DNA of 64,000 nucleotides from UKL13-3 sp964392775 (GTDB lineage: Bacteria > Bacteroidota > Bacteroidia > UKL13-3). The notes beneath the pieces are model-generated. The model was not told where the DNA came from and searched no databases. It saw only the letters and a program-made list of their open reading frames with translations. Each line of letters starts with the position of its first letter. The stretch's first letter is position 1. The stretch lies in assembly GCA_964392775.1 (NCBI GenBank), contig CAYMRD010000005.1:62001-126000 (forward strand), in the 5' to 3' direction. A program made the translations under genes and the position numbers. Below are positions 1-8,214 of the stretch, piece after piece.

Positions 1-1
1 C

Positions 2-1318
2 ATTAAACGCGAAGGAGATGATAGCAAAGTGAAACAACTGAGCGAAGAAATATCCAACTTGCAATCGGATCAAACATCCTTGAAAGCCAAATGGCAAAGT
101 GAAAAAACGGTTGTAGATGGTATTCAGCAAAGCAAACAGGAAATTGAAAACTTAAAACATGAAGCGGAGCTGGCCGAGCGCAATGGCGACTTTGCCAAGG
201 TTGCTGAAATCAGATATGGAAAAGTAAAAGAAGCGGAAGCTCGTTTAGCTGATTATCAACAAAAATTAATTGAACAGCAAGGCGACAGCGCAATGGTGAA
301 AGAAGAAGTGACCAGCGAAGATATTGCCGATGTGGTAAGCCGCTGGACGGGCGTTCCGGTTACACGCATGTTGCAAAGTGAACGTGAAAAATTATTGCAT
401 CTCGAAGATGAATTGCACAAACGTGTGGTGGGTCAGGAAGAAGCTATTGAAGCGATTTCGGATGCCATTCGCAGAAGCCGTGCAGGGTTGAGTGATCCGA
501 AAAAACCAATCGGCTCTTTCATCTTTTTAGGAACAACGGGTGTGGGTAAAACCGAACTGGCCAAAGCCCTTGCAAGCTTTTTGTTTAATCAGGACAGTGC
601 CATGGTGCGTATTGATATGAGCGAGTATCAGGAAAAACATACGGTGAGCCGTTTGATTGGAGCGCCTCCGGGATATGTTGGTTACGAAGAAGGAGGTCAG
701 TTGACTGAAGCTGTGCGCAGACGTCCATACTCGGTAGTATTATTGGATGAGATTGAAAAAGCGCATCCTGATGTATTCAATATTTTATTACAAGTATTGG
801 ATGACGGACGCTTGACCGATAATAAAGGTCGCGTAGCGAATTTCAAAAACACCATCATCATCATGACTTCCAATATTGGTTCGCATATTATTCAGGAGAA
901 ATTTGAGAATTATAATGAGTTTAACAAAGACGAAAAAATAGCTGAGGCCAAAGCCGGAGTGATGGAATTGTTGAAGCATACCATTCGTCCTGAGTTTTTA
1001 AACAGGATTGATGATGTGATGATGTTTACTCCATTGAGCCGTGAAAATGTGCGTGAGATTGTGAACCTTCAGTTTACATCCATTCAACAGCAATTATCGG
1101 AACAGGGCATTGAACTCAGCGCTACCGATGAGGTAATGGATTGGCTGGCAGAGTTGGGTTACGACCCGCAGTTTGGAGCCCGTCCGCTGAAACGTGTGGT
1201 GCAAAAACGAATATTGAATGAATTGTCGAAAGCTATTTTGGGCGGAACCATTCAAAAAGATTCAAGTATTTTGATTGTGCTGAATGAGCAGAAACAATTT
1301 GAGTTCAAGAATCAGTAA
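2..1318 (+). CDS. clpB: ATP-dependent disaggregase ClpB, C-terminal part (5' end outside window)
   Basis: ClpB is a cytoplasmic AAA+ ring ATPase that pulls proteins out of aggregates together with DnaK. The reading frame is open from base 2, so the gene starts upstream of the window. The visible part begins in the coiled-coil middle domain (Lys/Glu/Gln-rich, to about base 300). It continues through the linker with VVSRWTGVPVTRM and then the second AAA+ domain. That domain shows Walker A GTTGVGKT (about 530-553), Walker B VVLLDEIEKAHPD and a sensor-2 region with GARPLKR. The C-terminal ClpB small domain ends at the TAA at 1316-1318. The usual Walker A is GPTGVGKT, so Thr replaces Pro here. The family call is secure; only the N-terminal half is missing. 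Confidence 0.97.
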   Translation: MKREGDDSKVKQLSEEISNLQSDQTSLKAKWQSEKTVVDGIQQSKQEIENLKHEAELAERNGDFAKVAEIRYGKVKEAEARLADYQQKLIEQQGDSAMVKEEVTSEDIADVVSRWTGVPVTRMLQSEREKLLHLEDELHKRVVGQEEAIEAISDAIRRSRAGLSDPKKPIGSFIFLGTTGVGKTELAKALASFLFNQDSAMVRIDMSEYQEKHTVSRLIGAPPGYVGYEEGGQLTEAVRRRPYSVVLLDEIEKAHPDVFNILLQVLDDGRLTDNKGRVANFKNTIIIMTSNIGSHIIQEKFENYNEFNKDEKIAEAKAGVMELLKHTIRPEFLNRIDDVMMFTPLSRENVREIVNLQFTSIQQQLSEQGIELSATDEVMDWLAELGYDPQFGARPLKRVVQKRILNELSKAILGGTIQKDSSILIVLNEQKQFEFKNQ

Positions 1319-1364
1319 AAAATTAAATTTATTGCCCTCTCTTTCAAGGGGGGCTTTTAATAAT

Positions 1365-1775
1365 ATGCATTTTAAATCCCCCGTTTTAAGTTCAGAGTTT
1401 GTATTCCGCACCAGCCGCAGTGGGGGAGCGGGCGGACAAAACGTAAACAAGCTCTCCACCAAGGTGCAAATTGATTTTTCGATTCGTGATTCGGTTTTGT
1501 TAACCGAAAATGAGAAACAGTTACTGATAGAAAAGTTGGCGAAAAAACTCACCAACGATGGGGTATTGCAAGTGATGGCGCAAACCGAACGTACGCAATT
1601 GGGTAACAAACAAATTGCTACTCGCAAACTCTATCATATTCTCAATAAATGTTTTGTGGAACGCAAGAAACGCAAAGCGACCAAACCTACACGTTCATCT
1701 GTTGAGAAAAGATTGCACAGTAAAAAGAAGGATGCTGAGCGAAAACAAAACAGGCAATCGAAGTTTGGGGATTAA
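1365..1775 (+). CDS. arfB: alternative ribosome-rescue factor ArfB (GGQ peptidyl-tRNA hydrolase)
   Basis: ArfB (YaeJ/ICT1 family) enters stalled ribosomes without a stop codon and hydrolyses the peptidyl-tRNA. The product is 136 residues, the family's usual size. It has the catalytic GGQ at residues 23-25 within SGGAGGQNVNKLST, and a very basic C-terminal tail (ERKKRKATKPTRSS onward) that sits in the empty mRNA channel. I chose ATG 1365 because the family starts about 20 residues before GGQ. The frame is open further upstream to 1284, but that would overlap clpB. The last ~57 codons have a diverged second copy at 2476-2646, so this gene's 3' end has been a site of insertion or recombination. 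Confidence 0.93.
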   Translation: MHFKSPVLSSEFVFRTSRSGGAGGQNVNKLSTKVQIDFSIRDSVLLTENEKQLLIEKLAKKLTNDGVLQVMAQTERTQLGNKQIATRKLYHILNKCFVERKKRKATKPTRSSVEKRLHSKKKDAERKQNRQSKFGD

Positions 1776-1783
1776 CTAAGAAT

Positions 1784-1795
1784 GTTCGCGCGAAC
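1784..1795. repeat. perfect 12-bp palindrome after arfB
   Basis: GTTCGCGCGAAC is a perfect palindrome nine bases after the arfB stop and just before the end of the convergent toxin gene. It could be a weak terminator stem or a protein-binding site, or the left edge of the inserted toxin-antitoxin segment. No T-run follows on the plus strand. Confidence 0.4.
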
Positions 1796-1801
1796 GAGGA
1801 A

Positions 1802-2104
1802 TTATTTTTTAGACTTTTTATATCTTTTTTTGGGATGCATTTGAGCATTAATGAAACGAGTTATAATGATGTCGAAGTTATCTATCTCAAATATGACAAG
1901 GTAAGGAAACCGATCAAGGAGGGCTTGACGAAAATTCTTTCTTTTCTTCTGGTATCCATCAGGGGCTCGCTGAATATGGGAGAGAGCTTTATCCCATTCA
2001 TCTATCAAATCGACTCCTAATCCAGATTGTTTGCTATCGTAATATATCGCGGCCTCGGCTAATTCATCGGCAACCGGCTCAAGAACGATAATCTTATACT
2101 TCAT
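1802..2104 (-). CDS. RelE/ParE-family toxin
   Basis: This 100-residue basic protein has the look of the RelE/ParE fold: the N-terminal strand MKYKIIVLEPVADEL, a helix EAAIYYDSKQSGLG, the RQALLDRFPYLVIFEI strand pair, and a basic C-terminal tail HPKKRYKKSKK. Members either cleave mRNA on the ribosome (RelE) or poison gyrase (ParE). The pattern of two N-terminal helices followed by RFPYLVIF resembles ParE-like plasmid-stabilisation proteins more, but the target cannot be told from sequence. Its start overlaps the antitoxin stop by four bases (ATGA), which implies translational coupling. The pair lies between two copies of the arfB 3' end, which suggests acquisition. Confidence 0.85.
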   Translation of the reverse strand: MKYKIIVLEPVADELAEAAIYYDSKQSGLGVDLIDEWDKALSHIQRAPDGYQKKRKNFRQALLDRFPYLVIFEIDNFDIIITRFINAQMHPKKRYKKSKK

Positions 2105-2346
2105 GCCGAAAGTTTTTTCATAACACTCTTACGTACTTCGGTTGTTGTCATACCTTTGATTTTACCCGCTTTGTAATCGTGCTTTCTGGCTTCAATAATA
2201 GCCCAGTCTTCATCGCTTAATTCAAATTCGAAACTGGTAGATGTTTTAGCCCGATTAACGATAGTGTAAATCGCCTCAAGCAACAACTGGTCATTGATGC
2301 CAGCAATCGCCTTTGTTATCTCGGTTTTTAAAGAGGCTGTTGTCAT
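2101..2346 (-). CDS. antitoxin of a RelE/ParE-type module
   Basis: This 81-residue protein is encoded directly upstream of, and overlapping, the toxin gene, in the usual antitoxin-first order. It is mostly helical. Residues 1-30 (start MTTASLKTEITKAIAGIND) look like a small dimerising or DNA-binding part. The acidic middle (FEFELSDEDWAIIEARKHD) and the tail (KGMTTTEVRKSVMKKL) resemble the addiction-module antitoxins paired with ParE-like toxins in Bacteroidota. It should neutralise the toxin and repress its own promoter, which would lie in the AT-rich stretch after 2346. The subfamily is not certain. Confidence 0.8.
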   Translation of the reverse strand: MTTASLKTEITKAIAGINDQLLLEAIYTIVNRAKTSTSFEFELSDEDWAIIEARKHDYKAGKIKGMTTTEVRKSVMKKLSA

Positions 2347-2475
2347 GATATATTCTATTGTTTCTCAAATATACAGCTTTTTACTTTACCTGAAAAAATG
2401 CAGAAAGGACAAAGAGTTAAGAATTGATTTATTAAAGCTTAACTGTTCACTGGAGATATTGGAGGTAATGTCTCA

Positions 2476-2646
2476 AATAAACAAATTGCGCTTCGCAAGC
2501 TCTACCAAATTCTCAATAAATGTTTTGTTGAACGCAAGAAGCGTAAGGCTACCAAACCTACACGTTCATCTGTTGAGAGAAGGTTGCAGGGCAAAAAGAA
2601 AGATGCAGAACGGAAACAGAACAGGCAATCGAATTTTTTGGATTAA
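2476..2646 (+). pseudogene. arfB': second, 5'-truncated copy of the arfB 3' end
   Basis: These 57 codons, ending in TAA, align without gaps to the last 57 codons of arfB (about 1605-1775). By eye, roughly two thirds of the changed codons are synonymous (for example GTG/GTT and CGC/CGT) and about seven change the residue. That pattern means the copy diverged while it still belonged to a working arfB, so it probably comes from the arfB of another strain rather than from a recent local duplication. There is no start codon and no GGQ domain, so it is not a functional gene. With arfB it brackets the toxin-antitoxin pair. Its stop overlaps the stop of the convergent START-domain gene. Confidence 0.85.
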
Positions 2647-3242
2647 CTCTCCCCAAGCATTTTTTTGAGGTTGACGAAGGTTCGAAAAGGTCCGTCCGTA
2701 ATAAATAAATTCATGATCCAGGAAGGGACAGTTCCACCAGGATCAATGGCCAGTTCATATAATGCGTCTACTTTATCTTTGTTAGGGACGAGTTTCCAAC
2801 TTGCTTCCGAGCGGTGTATGCGCACATATCCGGGATATTTGGGATACCCCGCAACCAACTTAGATGTTATCGCAATGATTCCCGTTTTTGCATCTTTATG
2901 AATGGTAAACTTTGCCACTTGGTCGCGGTCTTCAAATGGCCAGGGTACATCCGTTACATGGCGGTAAATTACTACACTGTCGCCTTGTTTGGCAATAAGT
3001 TGGGAGGATGAACATTTATATACCCACTTGTGGAGTTCATTTACATTCATCAATGTTTGGGCAATAGTATGGGCGGATGATTGAAAGGTTATTTCAGCTT
3101 TGATATGTTGCATACGGCCACCTTCAGTTGCAGGGCTCGTATATATTTTGATGCCTTGTTCGTTTCGCTTTAATACCCAGTTTTGCTGAGCCGCCAAACC
3201 TGCCGCGAATACAATCAAAAAAATGGACGAAATGTATTTCAT
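2643..3242 (-). CDS. exported START-domain protein
   Basis: The product is 199 residues. It has a signal peptide (MKYISSIFLIVFAAGLAAQ) followed by a START-like lipid-binding domain: NWVLKRNEQGIKIYTSP, the helix HTIAQTLMNVNELHKWVYKC, VPWPFEDRDQV, and a C-terminal helix DGPFRTFVNLKKML. START domains bind a lipid or sterol-like ligand in a helix-grip pocket; the ligand here is unknown. I chose ATG 3242 because it begins the signal peptide and overlaps the recX stop by four bases (ATGA), so the two genes are coupled. Export to the periplasm is inferred from the signal peptide. Confidence 0.85.
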   Translation of the reverse strand: MKYISSIFLIVFAAGLAAQQNWVLKRNEQGIKIYTSPATEGGRMQHIKAEITFQSSAHTIAQTLMNVNELHKWVYKCSSSQLIAKQGDSVVIYRHVTDVPWPFEDRDQVAKFTIHKDAKTGIIAITSKLVAGYPKYPGYVRIHRSEASWKLVPNKDKVDALYELAIDPGGTVPSWIMNLFITDGPFRTFVNLKKMLGES

Positions 3243-3730
3243 GAAGTTTTGTTTAACAGGCTCCAAACCAAATCAGGCTCGTATCCTTTGGATATAACGA
3301 AGGTGGCGGTTTTGTGCTTTTTGATGCGGCTGTTCGGAGCTTTTACGCTTTCCATTTTATCTGTTATCAATTCACTGAGCGTTTGCATATAAGTTTCGTC
3401 ATCAATCTCCAGCATACCTAAACGAATATTGTAATCCGATATTTTTCGCATTTTAAGTTCCCGGATGATTTTGTTTCGTCCCCATTGTTTGGTCCTGAAC
3501 TTACCACCTGCAAAAGCTTTGGCAAAACGTTCTTCGTTGAGGTAGTTTTGCTCCGACAGCTTAATCATAATCTCACCGGCATCAGTTCCGTATATTCCCC
3601 ACTCGGCCAGCTTTTCTTCAACTTCACTGTAACAACGCTCCTGATAGGCGCAATACGAAGCCGCTTTGAGTATGGCTTGTTGAGGGGTGAATGTTTTGTT
3701 AAAGTTCATGGATGAGAGATCATAGTTCAT
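3239..3730 (-). CDS. recX: RecX-family regulator of RecA
   Basis: RecX binds RecA filaments and limits recombination and SOS induction. The 163-residue protein has the three helical repeats of the family: AILKAASYCAYQERCYSEVEEKL, IMIKLSEQNYLNEERFAKAF with FRTKQWGRNKIIRELKMRKI, and a final repeat ending YEPDLVWSLLNK. ATG 3709 (MNFNKTFTPQQ) is an equally good start, since the first seven residues are not conserved in the family. recA is not in the window. The gene precedes, and overlaps, the START-domain gene. Confidence 0.9.
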   Translation of the reverse strand: MNYDLSSMNFNKTFTPQQAILKAASYCAYQERCYSEVEEKLAEWGIYGTDAGEIMIKLSEQNYLNEERFAKAFAGGKFRTKQWGRNKIIRELKMRKISDYNIRLGMLEIDDETYMQTLSELITDKMESVKAPNSRIKKHKTATFVISKGYEPDLVWSLLNKTS

Positions 3731-3800
3731 GGTTTACAAGGCATCCAAAAATAGGGAAAGACAAGTGGATAATGAATAGTGAAAATGAATAATGTGAAAG

Positions 3801-3931
3801 CAGTCACTTCGAGTGAACATTGGGTGGGAATATGGGTAAGCGTTTGTATCGAGAAGCGATTCCACAACCTACCCTTAACTGTTCTCGATACGCCCCTAAC
3901 CCATGCCCGGGCTGGCTACTCGAACTGACTG
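3801..3931. repeat. imperfect palindromic intergenic repeat
   Basis: The left arm (3801-3855) and right arm (3880-3931) are imperfect reverse complements. The outer parts read CAGTCACTTCGAGTG and CTCGAACTGACTG, and the inner parts read TATCGAGAA and TTCTCGATA. A related single arm lies at 20650-20703. This is a dispersed extragenic palindrome (REP or MITE-like). It lies in the 413-base gap between recX and the MFS gene and gives rise to a spurious upstream extension of the MFS reading frame. The rest of the gap, to 4143, holds nothing I can identify. Confidence 0.7.
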
Positions 3932-4143
3932 ATCCTTTAAATCCCAACAGTGGCTTCGAATCCGCTCAGTCACCATCCGCTCGCGAAAATCAAACTCCTT
4001 TGTGTAAAATGTTCAATTTTACAAATGGTAACTGCGGTCCGCAGACTACCAAACCGAGGACGGTCAATAATGAATATCGAATTCAGAATATTAAATCTCA
4101 AATCTCCAACCTCAAACTGTTTACTATCTTTGACACCAATAAC

Positions 4144-5403
4144 GTGAAAAATAAACAATCCCTCAATTTACTCTTTGCCGCCAATGCCATCAGCGGATTT
4201 GCCCAGGGTATCAGCATGCTGGCCATTCCGTGGTATTTTACCAAACACAATTCGGGTACGTATTTTAATATTTCGTATGGTATCATTACCGTTATCGTAT
4301 TGTTTTTTGGCTTGTATGCCGGAACTCTTGTTGATAGGTTTAGCCGCAAGGCCAACTTTCTGGGGAATAATCTGGTATGTGGTGTGTTTATATTGATAAT
4401 AGCTGTTGTTGGTTATTATACCCAACACCTGAGCGATTGGATGGTAATGGCGGTGTTTGGTATCACGATGCTCAACTACAATATTCATTACCCAACTTTA
4501 TATGCCTTCGGACATGAGATTACCGAACCTCAATATTACAATAAGGTGAATGCAAATATTGAGGTTGTTGGACAGGCAACATCCATCTTATCGGGAGCTT
4601 TTGCAGCCTTACTCATTGAAGGTGTGGCTGAGGGTAAAGGCAAGCTGTTCGGCTACAGTGTGGATATGCCATTTGCCATCAACCGCTGGGAAGTTTGGGA
4701 AATATTTTTGCTCAATGCCATTACCTATTTTGTGGCTGCATGGTTGGTGGTGCTCATCAAATATACACCTGTGAAGCATGCCAAAGTTGAACTGGGCAGT
4801 ATTCGCAAACGGATAACAACCGGATTTACATACCTCAGAGAACATCCGCTGTTTTTAGTGTTTGGCTTGTTTTCGTACTCTGTTTTTGCTATGCTGCTGG
4901 TAGAGATTCATGCGGTATTACCGGGTTATGTGGAACGTCACCTGAATGAACAGGGAAGTGTTTTTGCGGCTGCCGATTTGATATACGCTATCGGTGCGCT
5001 GTCGGCCGGGTTGTTTGTAAACAAAGTGTTTTCGGGAACCAATACAGTTAAGGCGGTGATACTGCTAACACTCATTACAGCCGGTGTTTTTTTCGCGGCA
5101 TTTGCTACCCGAAGTGTGCTTGTCATTTATGTGGTGTCAATCATTTTAGGCTTTACCAATGCCGGTATCCGGGTATTGAGGTTAACGTATTTGTTCAACC
5201 ATATTCCCAACGAGCTGATGGGCAGGGTGAACAGTATTTTTAATATGGCCAATGTACTCACTCGCTCTTTATTCATCTTCCTGTTTTCACTGCCTTTCTT
5301 TACATTTGGCAATCACATGATTTGGGCTTACCTCATCATGTCAGTGTTTTTGTTGGTGTCGGCAGGTGTACTGCTGGCCAACCTCAAAAAGTTGGATGCA
5401 TAA
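4144..5403 (+). CDS. MFS transporter
   Basis: This is a hydrophobic protein of about 419 residues with some 12 predicted membrane helices. The first is LLFAANAISGFAQGISMLAIPWYF. The loop between helices 2 and 3 has AGTLVDRFSRKANFLGNN, which matches the MFS motif-A position (GxLxDRxxRR). The substrate is unknown; closest in feel are the drug or enterobactin-exporter-like (DHA3) MFS proteins. I chose GTG 4144 (VKNKQSLNLLF) because upstream codons run through the palindromic repeat and are Pro/Asn-rich with no membrane character; the first internal ATG would delete half of helix 1. It lies 31 bases before murF-alr. Confidence 0.85.
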   Translation: MKNKQSLNLLFAANAISGFAQGISMLAIPWYFTKHNSGTYFNISYGIITVIVLFFGLYAGTLVDRFSRKANFLGNNLVCGVFILIIAVVGYYTQHLSDWMVMAVFGITMLNYNIHYPTLYAFGHEITEPQYYNKVNANIEVVGQATSILSGAFAALLIEGVAEGKGKLFGYSVDMPFAINRWEVWEIFLLNAITYFVAAWLVVLIKYTPVKHAKVELGSIRKRITTGFTYLREHPLFLVFGLFSYSVFAMLLVEIHAVLPGYVERHLNEQGSVFAAADLIYAIGALSAGLFVNKVFSGTNTVKAVILLTLITAGVFFAAFATRSVLVIYVVSIILGFTNAGIRVLRLTYLFNHIPNELMGRVNSIFNMANVLTRSLFIFLFSLPFFTFGNHMIWAYLIMSVFLLVSAGVLLANLKKLDA

Positions 5404-5434
5404 TCAATCTTAATTTAAAATAGTTACGACACAA

Positions 5435-7915
5435 ATGGGCTATACCATTGAGCAAATACAAAAGGCTGTTAAAAGCGAGTTCATTCTGCGTGAAGGCGAA
5501 CCATCATGGATTGAGCACCTGTTGATTGACAGCCGCAGGATTGTGTATGCCGAAACCAGTTTGTTTTTTGCTATTAAGAGTTCGCGCAATGACGGGCACC
5601 GTTATTTGCAGGATGTGTATGATGCAGGCGTGCGGAATTTTGTGGTTGAGAAAAAATCAATCGTGAACATCAGTATATTGTCGGGTTTAAAAGGCGCCAA
5701 TGTGTTGAGTGTAGATAGTTCGCTGCAAGCGCTGCAACAAATCGCAACCGCCCACCGTAACCGCTTTTCCATTCCTGTTGTGGGCATTACGGGCAGCAAT
5801 GGAAAAACAGTTGTCAAAGAGTGGTTGTACCAATTGCTTAAAGATGATATGCAGATTGCCCGCAGTCCGAAGAGTTACAACTCACAGGTGGGTGTGCCTC
5901 TTTCGGTGTGGCAGCTCAATGAGCGTCATAATATGGGATTGTTTGAAGCGGGTATCTCAACAACCGGAGAGATGGAACAGTTGCAATCCATCATCAAACC
6001 GGATATCGGCATTTTGACCATGCTGGGTGAAGCCCACGATGAAGGGTTCAGCGACCGGCTTGCCAAGCTGCAATCCAAATTGAAACTGTTCACACAGTCC
6101 GGTATATTGATAGCGGCTGATGAACAACCTTTGGTAAAACAAGGACTGGATGTGTTCAAACAACAATATCCTGCTGTTAAAATATTTACATGGTCGCGTA
6201 CCAACGAACAGGCCAATGCCTGTTTTCAGATTGTGCAGCAGGGAACCCATACTGCCATTCAATGCCGCATGGGTGCCCGTATTTTAAGTGTTCGTATTCC
6301 GTTTACCGATGAGGCATCGGTGCAAAATGCCTGTACCTGTTTTGCTTTTTTGTTGTGCATTCAACGCGCTTCAACAGATGTATTATCACGCTTCGAACAA
6401 CTGCAATCGGTGGAGATGCGCATGCAGTTAAAGGATGCCATAAACAACTGTAAAATCATCAACGACAGTTACAGCTCCGATTTACATTCGTTACGCATAG
6501 CTCTTGATTTTGCCGAACAACAAAGTCCGGGATTGAAGCGCACACTTATTTTATCGGATATTCCCGAAACCGGAAAAACACCGGCTGAACTGTACACAGA
6601 AGTTGCCAAGCTGATTCGCCAAAAAGGAATCAACCGCTTTATTGGAATCGGGCCGGAGTTGACAAGGCATATTGCTTTGTTTGATTCCGTGTCTCAATTT
6701 TATCCCAGTACAGCTGCATTCCTCGAACGGTTCTCCGCGGTTGATTTCAACAATGAGCTGGTGGTATTAAAAGGCGCAAGGGCTTTTGGATTTGAACGCA
6801 TCAACTCGTTGTTCGAAAGACGAGTGCATGAAACGGTGATGGAAATAAACCTCAATGCTTTGGTGCATAACCTCAATGTATATCGTGGTTTGTTGAAACC
6901 CAATGTGAAAGTGATGGCGATGGTGAAGGCCTTTAGCTACGGTGCGGGGAGTTATGAAATTGCCAAGGTGCTTGAGTTTAACCGTGTGGATTATCTCACG
7001 GTGGCGTATGCCGATGAAGGAGTGGAATTGCGCAAAGCCGGAATCAAATTACCGGTGATGGTGATGAATCCTGAGGTTTCGGCATTCGAAACGATTTTGC
7101 GTTACAACCTCGAACCTGAGATTTATAATTTCCACATCCTCGAACAACTGCTGCAAGCTTCGGATGGAGAAGAAGTGAGCATTCATATTGAGGTGGATGC
7201 GGGCATGAAACGGTTGGGATTTGATGAAAGCCAGTTGGAAGAATTGATTCAAACGCTGCGTCAGTATCCGAATATTCGTGTCAAATCGGTGTTTGCGCAT
7301 CTGGTGGCCAGCGATGAAAAAAAACATGATGAGTTTACCCGCTACCAGATTGATACCTATAAACGGTGTGCGGCAATGGTGTCATCGGCCTTCGACTATC
7401 CAATCCTTAAACATATTTTAAACAGCGGTGGCATTGTGCGTTTTGAGGATGCCCAACTGGATATGGTACGATTGGGGATTGGCTTATACGGTATTGATCC
7501 ATCAAGTGTGATTCAAAAACAACTGCAACCTATTGGTACATTGAAAACAGTGGTTTCGCAACTGCGCACGGTGCAGGCACATGAAACCATCGGGTACAGT
7601 CGCAGGGGAATATTAACGAAAGAGTCGGTGATTGCAACTGTTGCTATCGGTTATGCCGATGGCCTCAACCGCAGACTGGGAAATGGCAAGGGATATATGC
7701 TCATCAACGGACAGCGTGCTCCTGTTGTTGGAAGCATCTGTATGGATATGACCATGCTGGATGTTACAGGGTTGGATGTGAAAGAAGGAGATGAAGTGAT
7801 CGTATTTGGAGCCGGTATTGATTTGTTGGATGTAGCCAATAAAGTGGGAACCATTCCGTATGAAATCCTGACTTCGGTTTCACAACGTGTGAAGCGGGTG
7901 TATTACTTTGAGTAG
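5435..7915 (+). CDS. murF-alr: bifunctional MurF / alanine racemase
   Basis: This 826-residue fusion supplies D-alanine and uses it in peptidoglycan precursor synthesis. Residues 1-455 are MurF, which adds D-Ala-D-Ala to UDP-MurNAc-tripeptide. They show the ATP loop GITGSNGKT at 117-125, then SYNSQVGVPLSV and the central-domain segment NDSYSSDLHSLR. Residues ~466-826 are a fold-type III alanine racemase, starting VMEINLNALVHNL. PLP lysine 498 lies in MVKAFSYGAG, and the C-terminal catalytic Tyr is in AHETIGYSRRG. The fusion is known in Bacteroidota; most bacteria have two genes. The racemase motif AFSYG differs from the common ANAYG but is normal for the fused form. Confidence 0.97.
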   Translation: MGYTIEQIQKAVKSEFILREGEPSWIEHLLIDSRRIVYAETSLFFAIKSSRNDGHRYLQDVYDAGVRNFVVEKKSIVNISILSGLKGANVLSVDSSLQALQQIATAHRNRFSIPVVGITGSNGKTVVKEWLYQLLKDDMQIARSPKSYNSQVGVPLSVWQLNERHNMGLFEAGISTTGEMEQLQSIIKPDIGILTMLGEAHDEGFSDRLAKLQSKLKLFTQSGILIAADEQPLVKQGLDVFKQQYPAVKIFTWSRTNEQANACFQIVQQGTHTAIQCRMGARILSVRIPFTDEASVQNACTCFAFLLCIQRASTDVLSRFEQLQSVEMRMQLKDAINNCKIINDSYSSDLHSLRIALDFAEQQSPGLKRTLILSDIPETGKTPAELYTEVAKLIRQKGINRFIGIGPELTRHIALFDSVSQFYPSTAAFLERFSAVDFNNELVVLKGARAFGFERINSLFERRVHETVMEINLNALVHNLNVYRGLLKPNVKVMAMVKAFSYGAGSYEIAKVLEFNRVDYLTVAYADEGVELRKAGIKLPVMVMNPEVSAFETILRYNLEPEIYNFHILEQLLQASDGEEVSIHIEVDAGMKRLGFDESQLEELIQTLRQYPNIRVKSVFAHLVASDEKKHDEFTRYQIDTYKRCAAMVSSAFDYPILKHILNSGGIVRFEDAQLDMVRLGIGLYGIDPSSVIQKQLQPIGTLKTVVSQLRTVQAHETIGYSRRGILTKESVIATVAIGYADGLNRRLGNGKGYMLINGQRAPVVGSICMDMTMLDVTGLDVKEGDEVIVFGAGIDLLDVANKVGTIPYEILTSVSQRVKRVYYFE

Positions 7916-8169
7916 TCCTTATTAGGATGGGAACCTCACACGCCTTTGTGTAGCATAGAATCTTTATGGCTGTTCTCTTTCTCGTGTTTTTGGAACGTAA
8001 ACAAGCATTCTGTTTGCTAAAATCATGAACCATCCCGTATCGGTAGGTGAGCGAATTTTACAACCGTAAATCTGCTTAATTTATAGTTATCGAACATACA
8101 TCTGAAACAGCTCGCTATTGCAGATAGAGAGGCAATGCAGAATCCGGTAACTGCTTAGTTGCTTATACA

Positions 8170-8199
8170 AAAAGTGCCGCTTTTTAGGGCGGCACTTTT
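8170..8199. terminator. bidirectional rho-independent terminator
   Basis: A perfect 11-bp stem (AAAAGTGCCGC / GCGGCACTTTT) with an 8-base loop. It has T-runs on both strands, longer on the minus strand. It sits 15 bases past the stop of the minus-strand T9SS gene and about 255 bases past murF-alr, so it can end both converging transcripts. The rest of 7916-8169 holds no gene I can support. Confidence 0.9.
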
Positions 8200-8214
8200 A
8201 CATTGGTATTACAC

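Noticed and set aside
1784..1795. The 12-bp palindrome as an attachment site
   Set aside because: No second copy was seen at the other edge of the TA segment; kept only as a repeat.
2294..2668. Plus-strand 124-codon ORF over the TA upstream region
   Set aside because: It runs out of frame through the arfB 3' copy and overlaps the antitoxin start antisense; no coding character of its own.
3820..4143. N-terminal extension of the MFS reading frame
   Set aside because: It translates the palindromic repeat, is Pro/Asn-rich and has no membrane character; GTG 4144 fits the family start.
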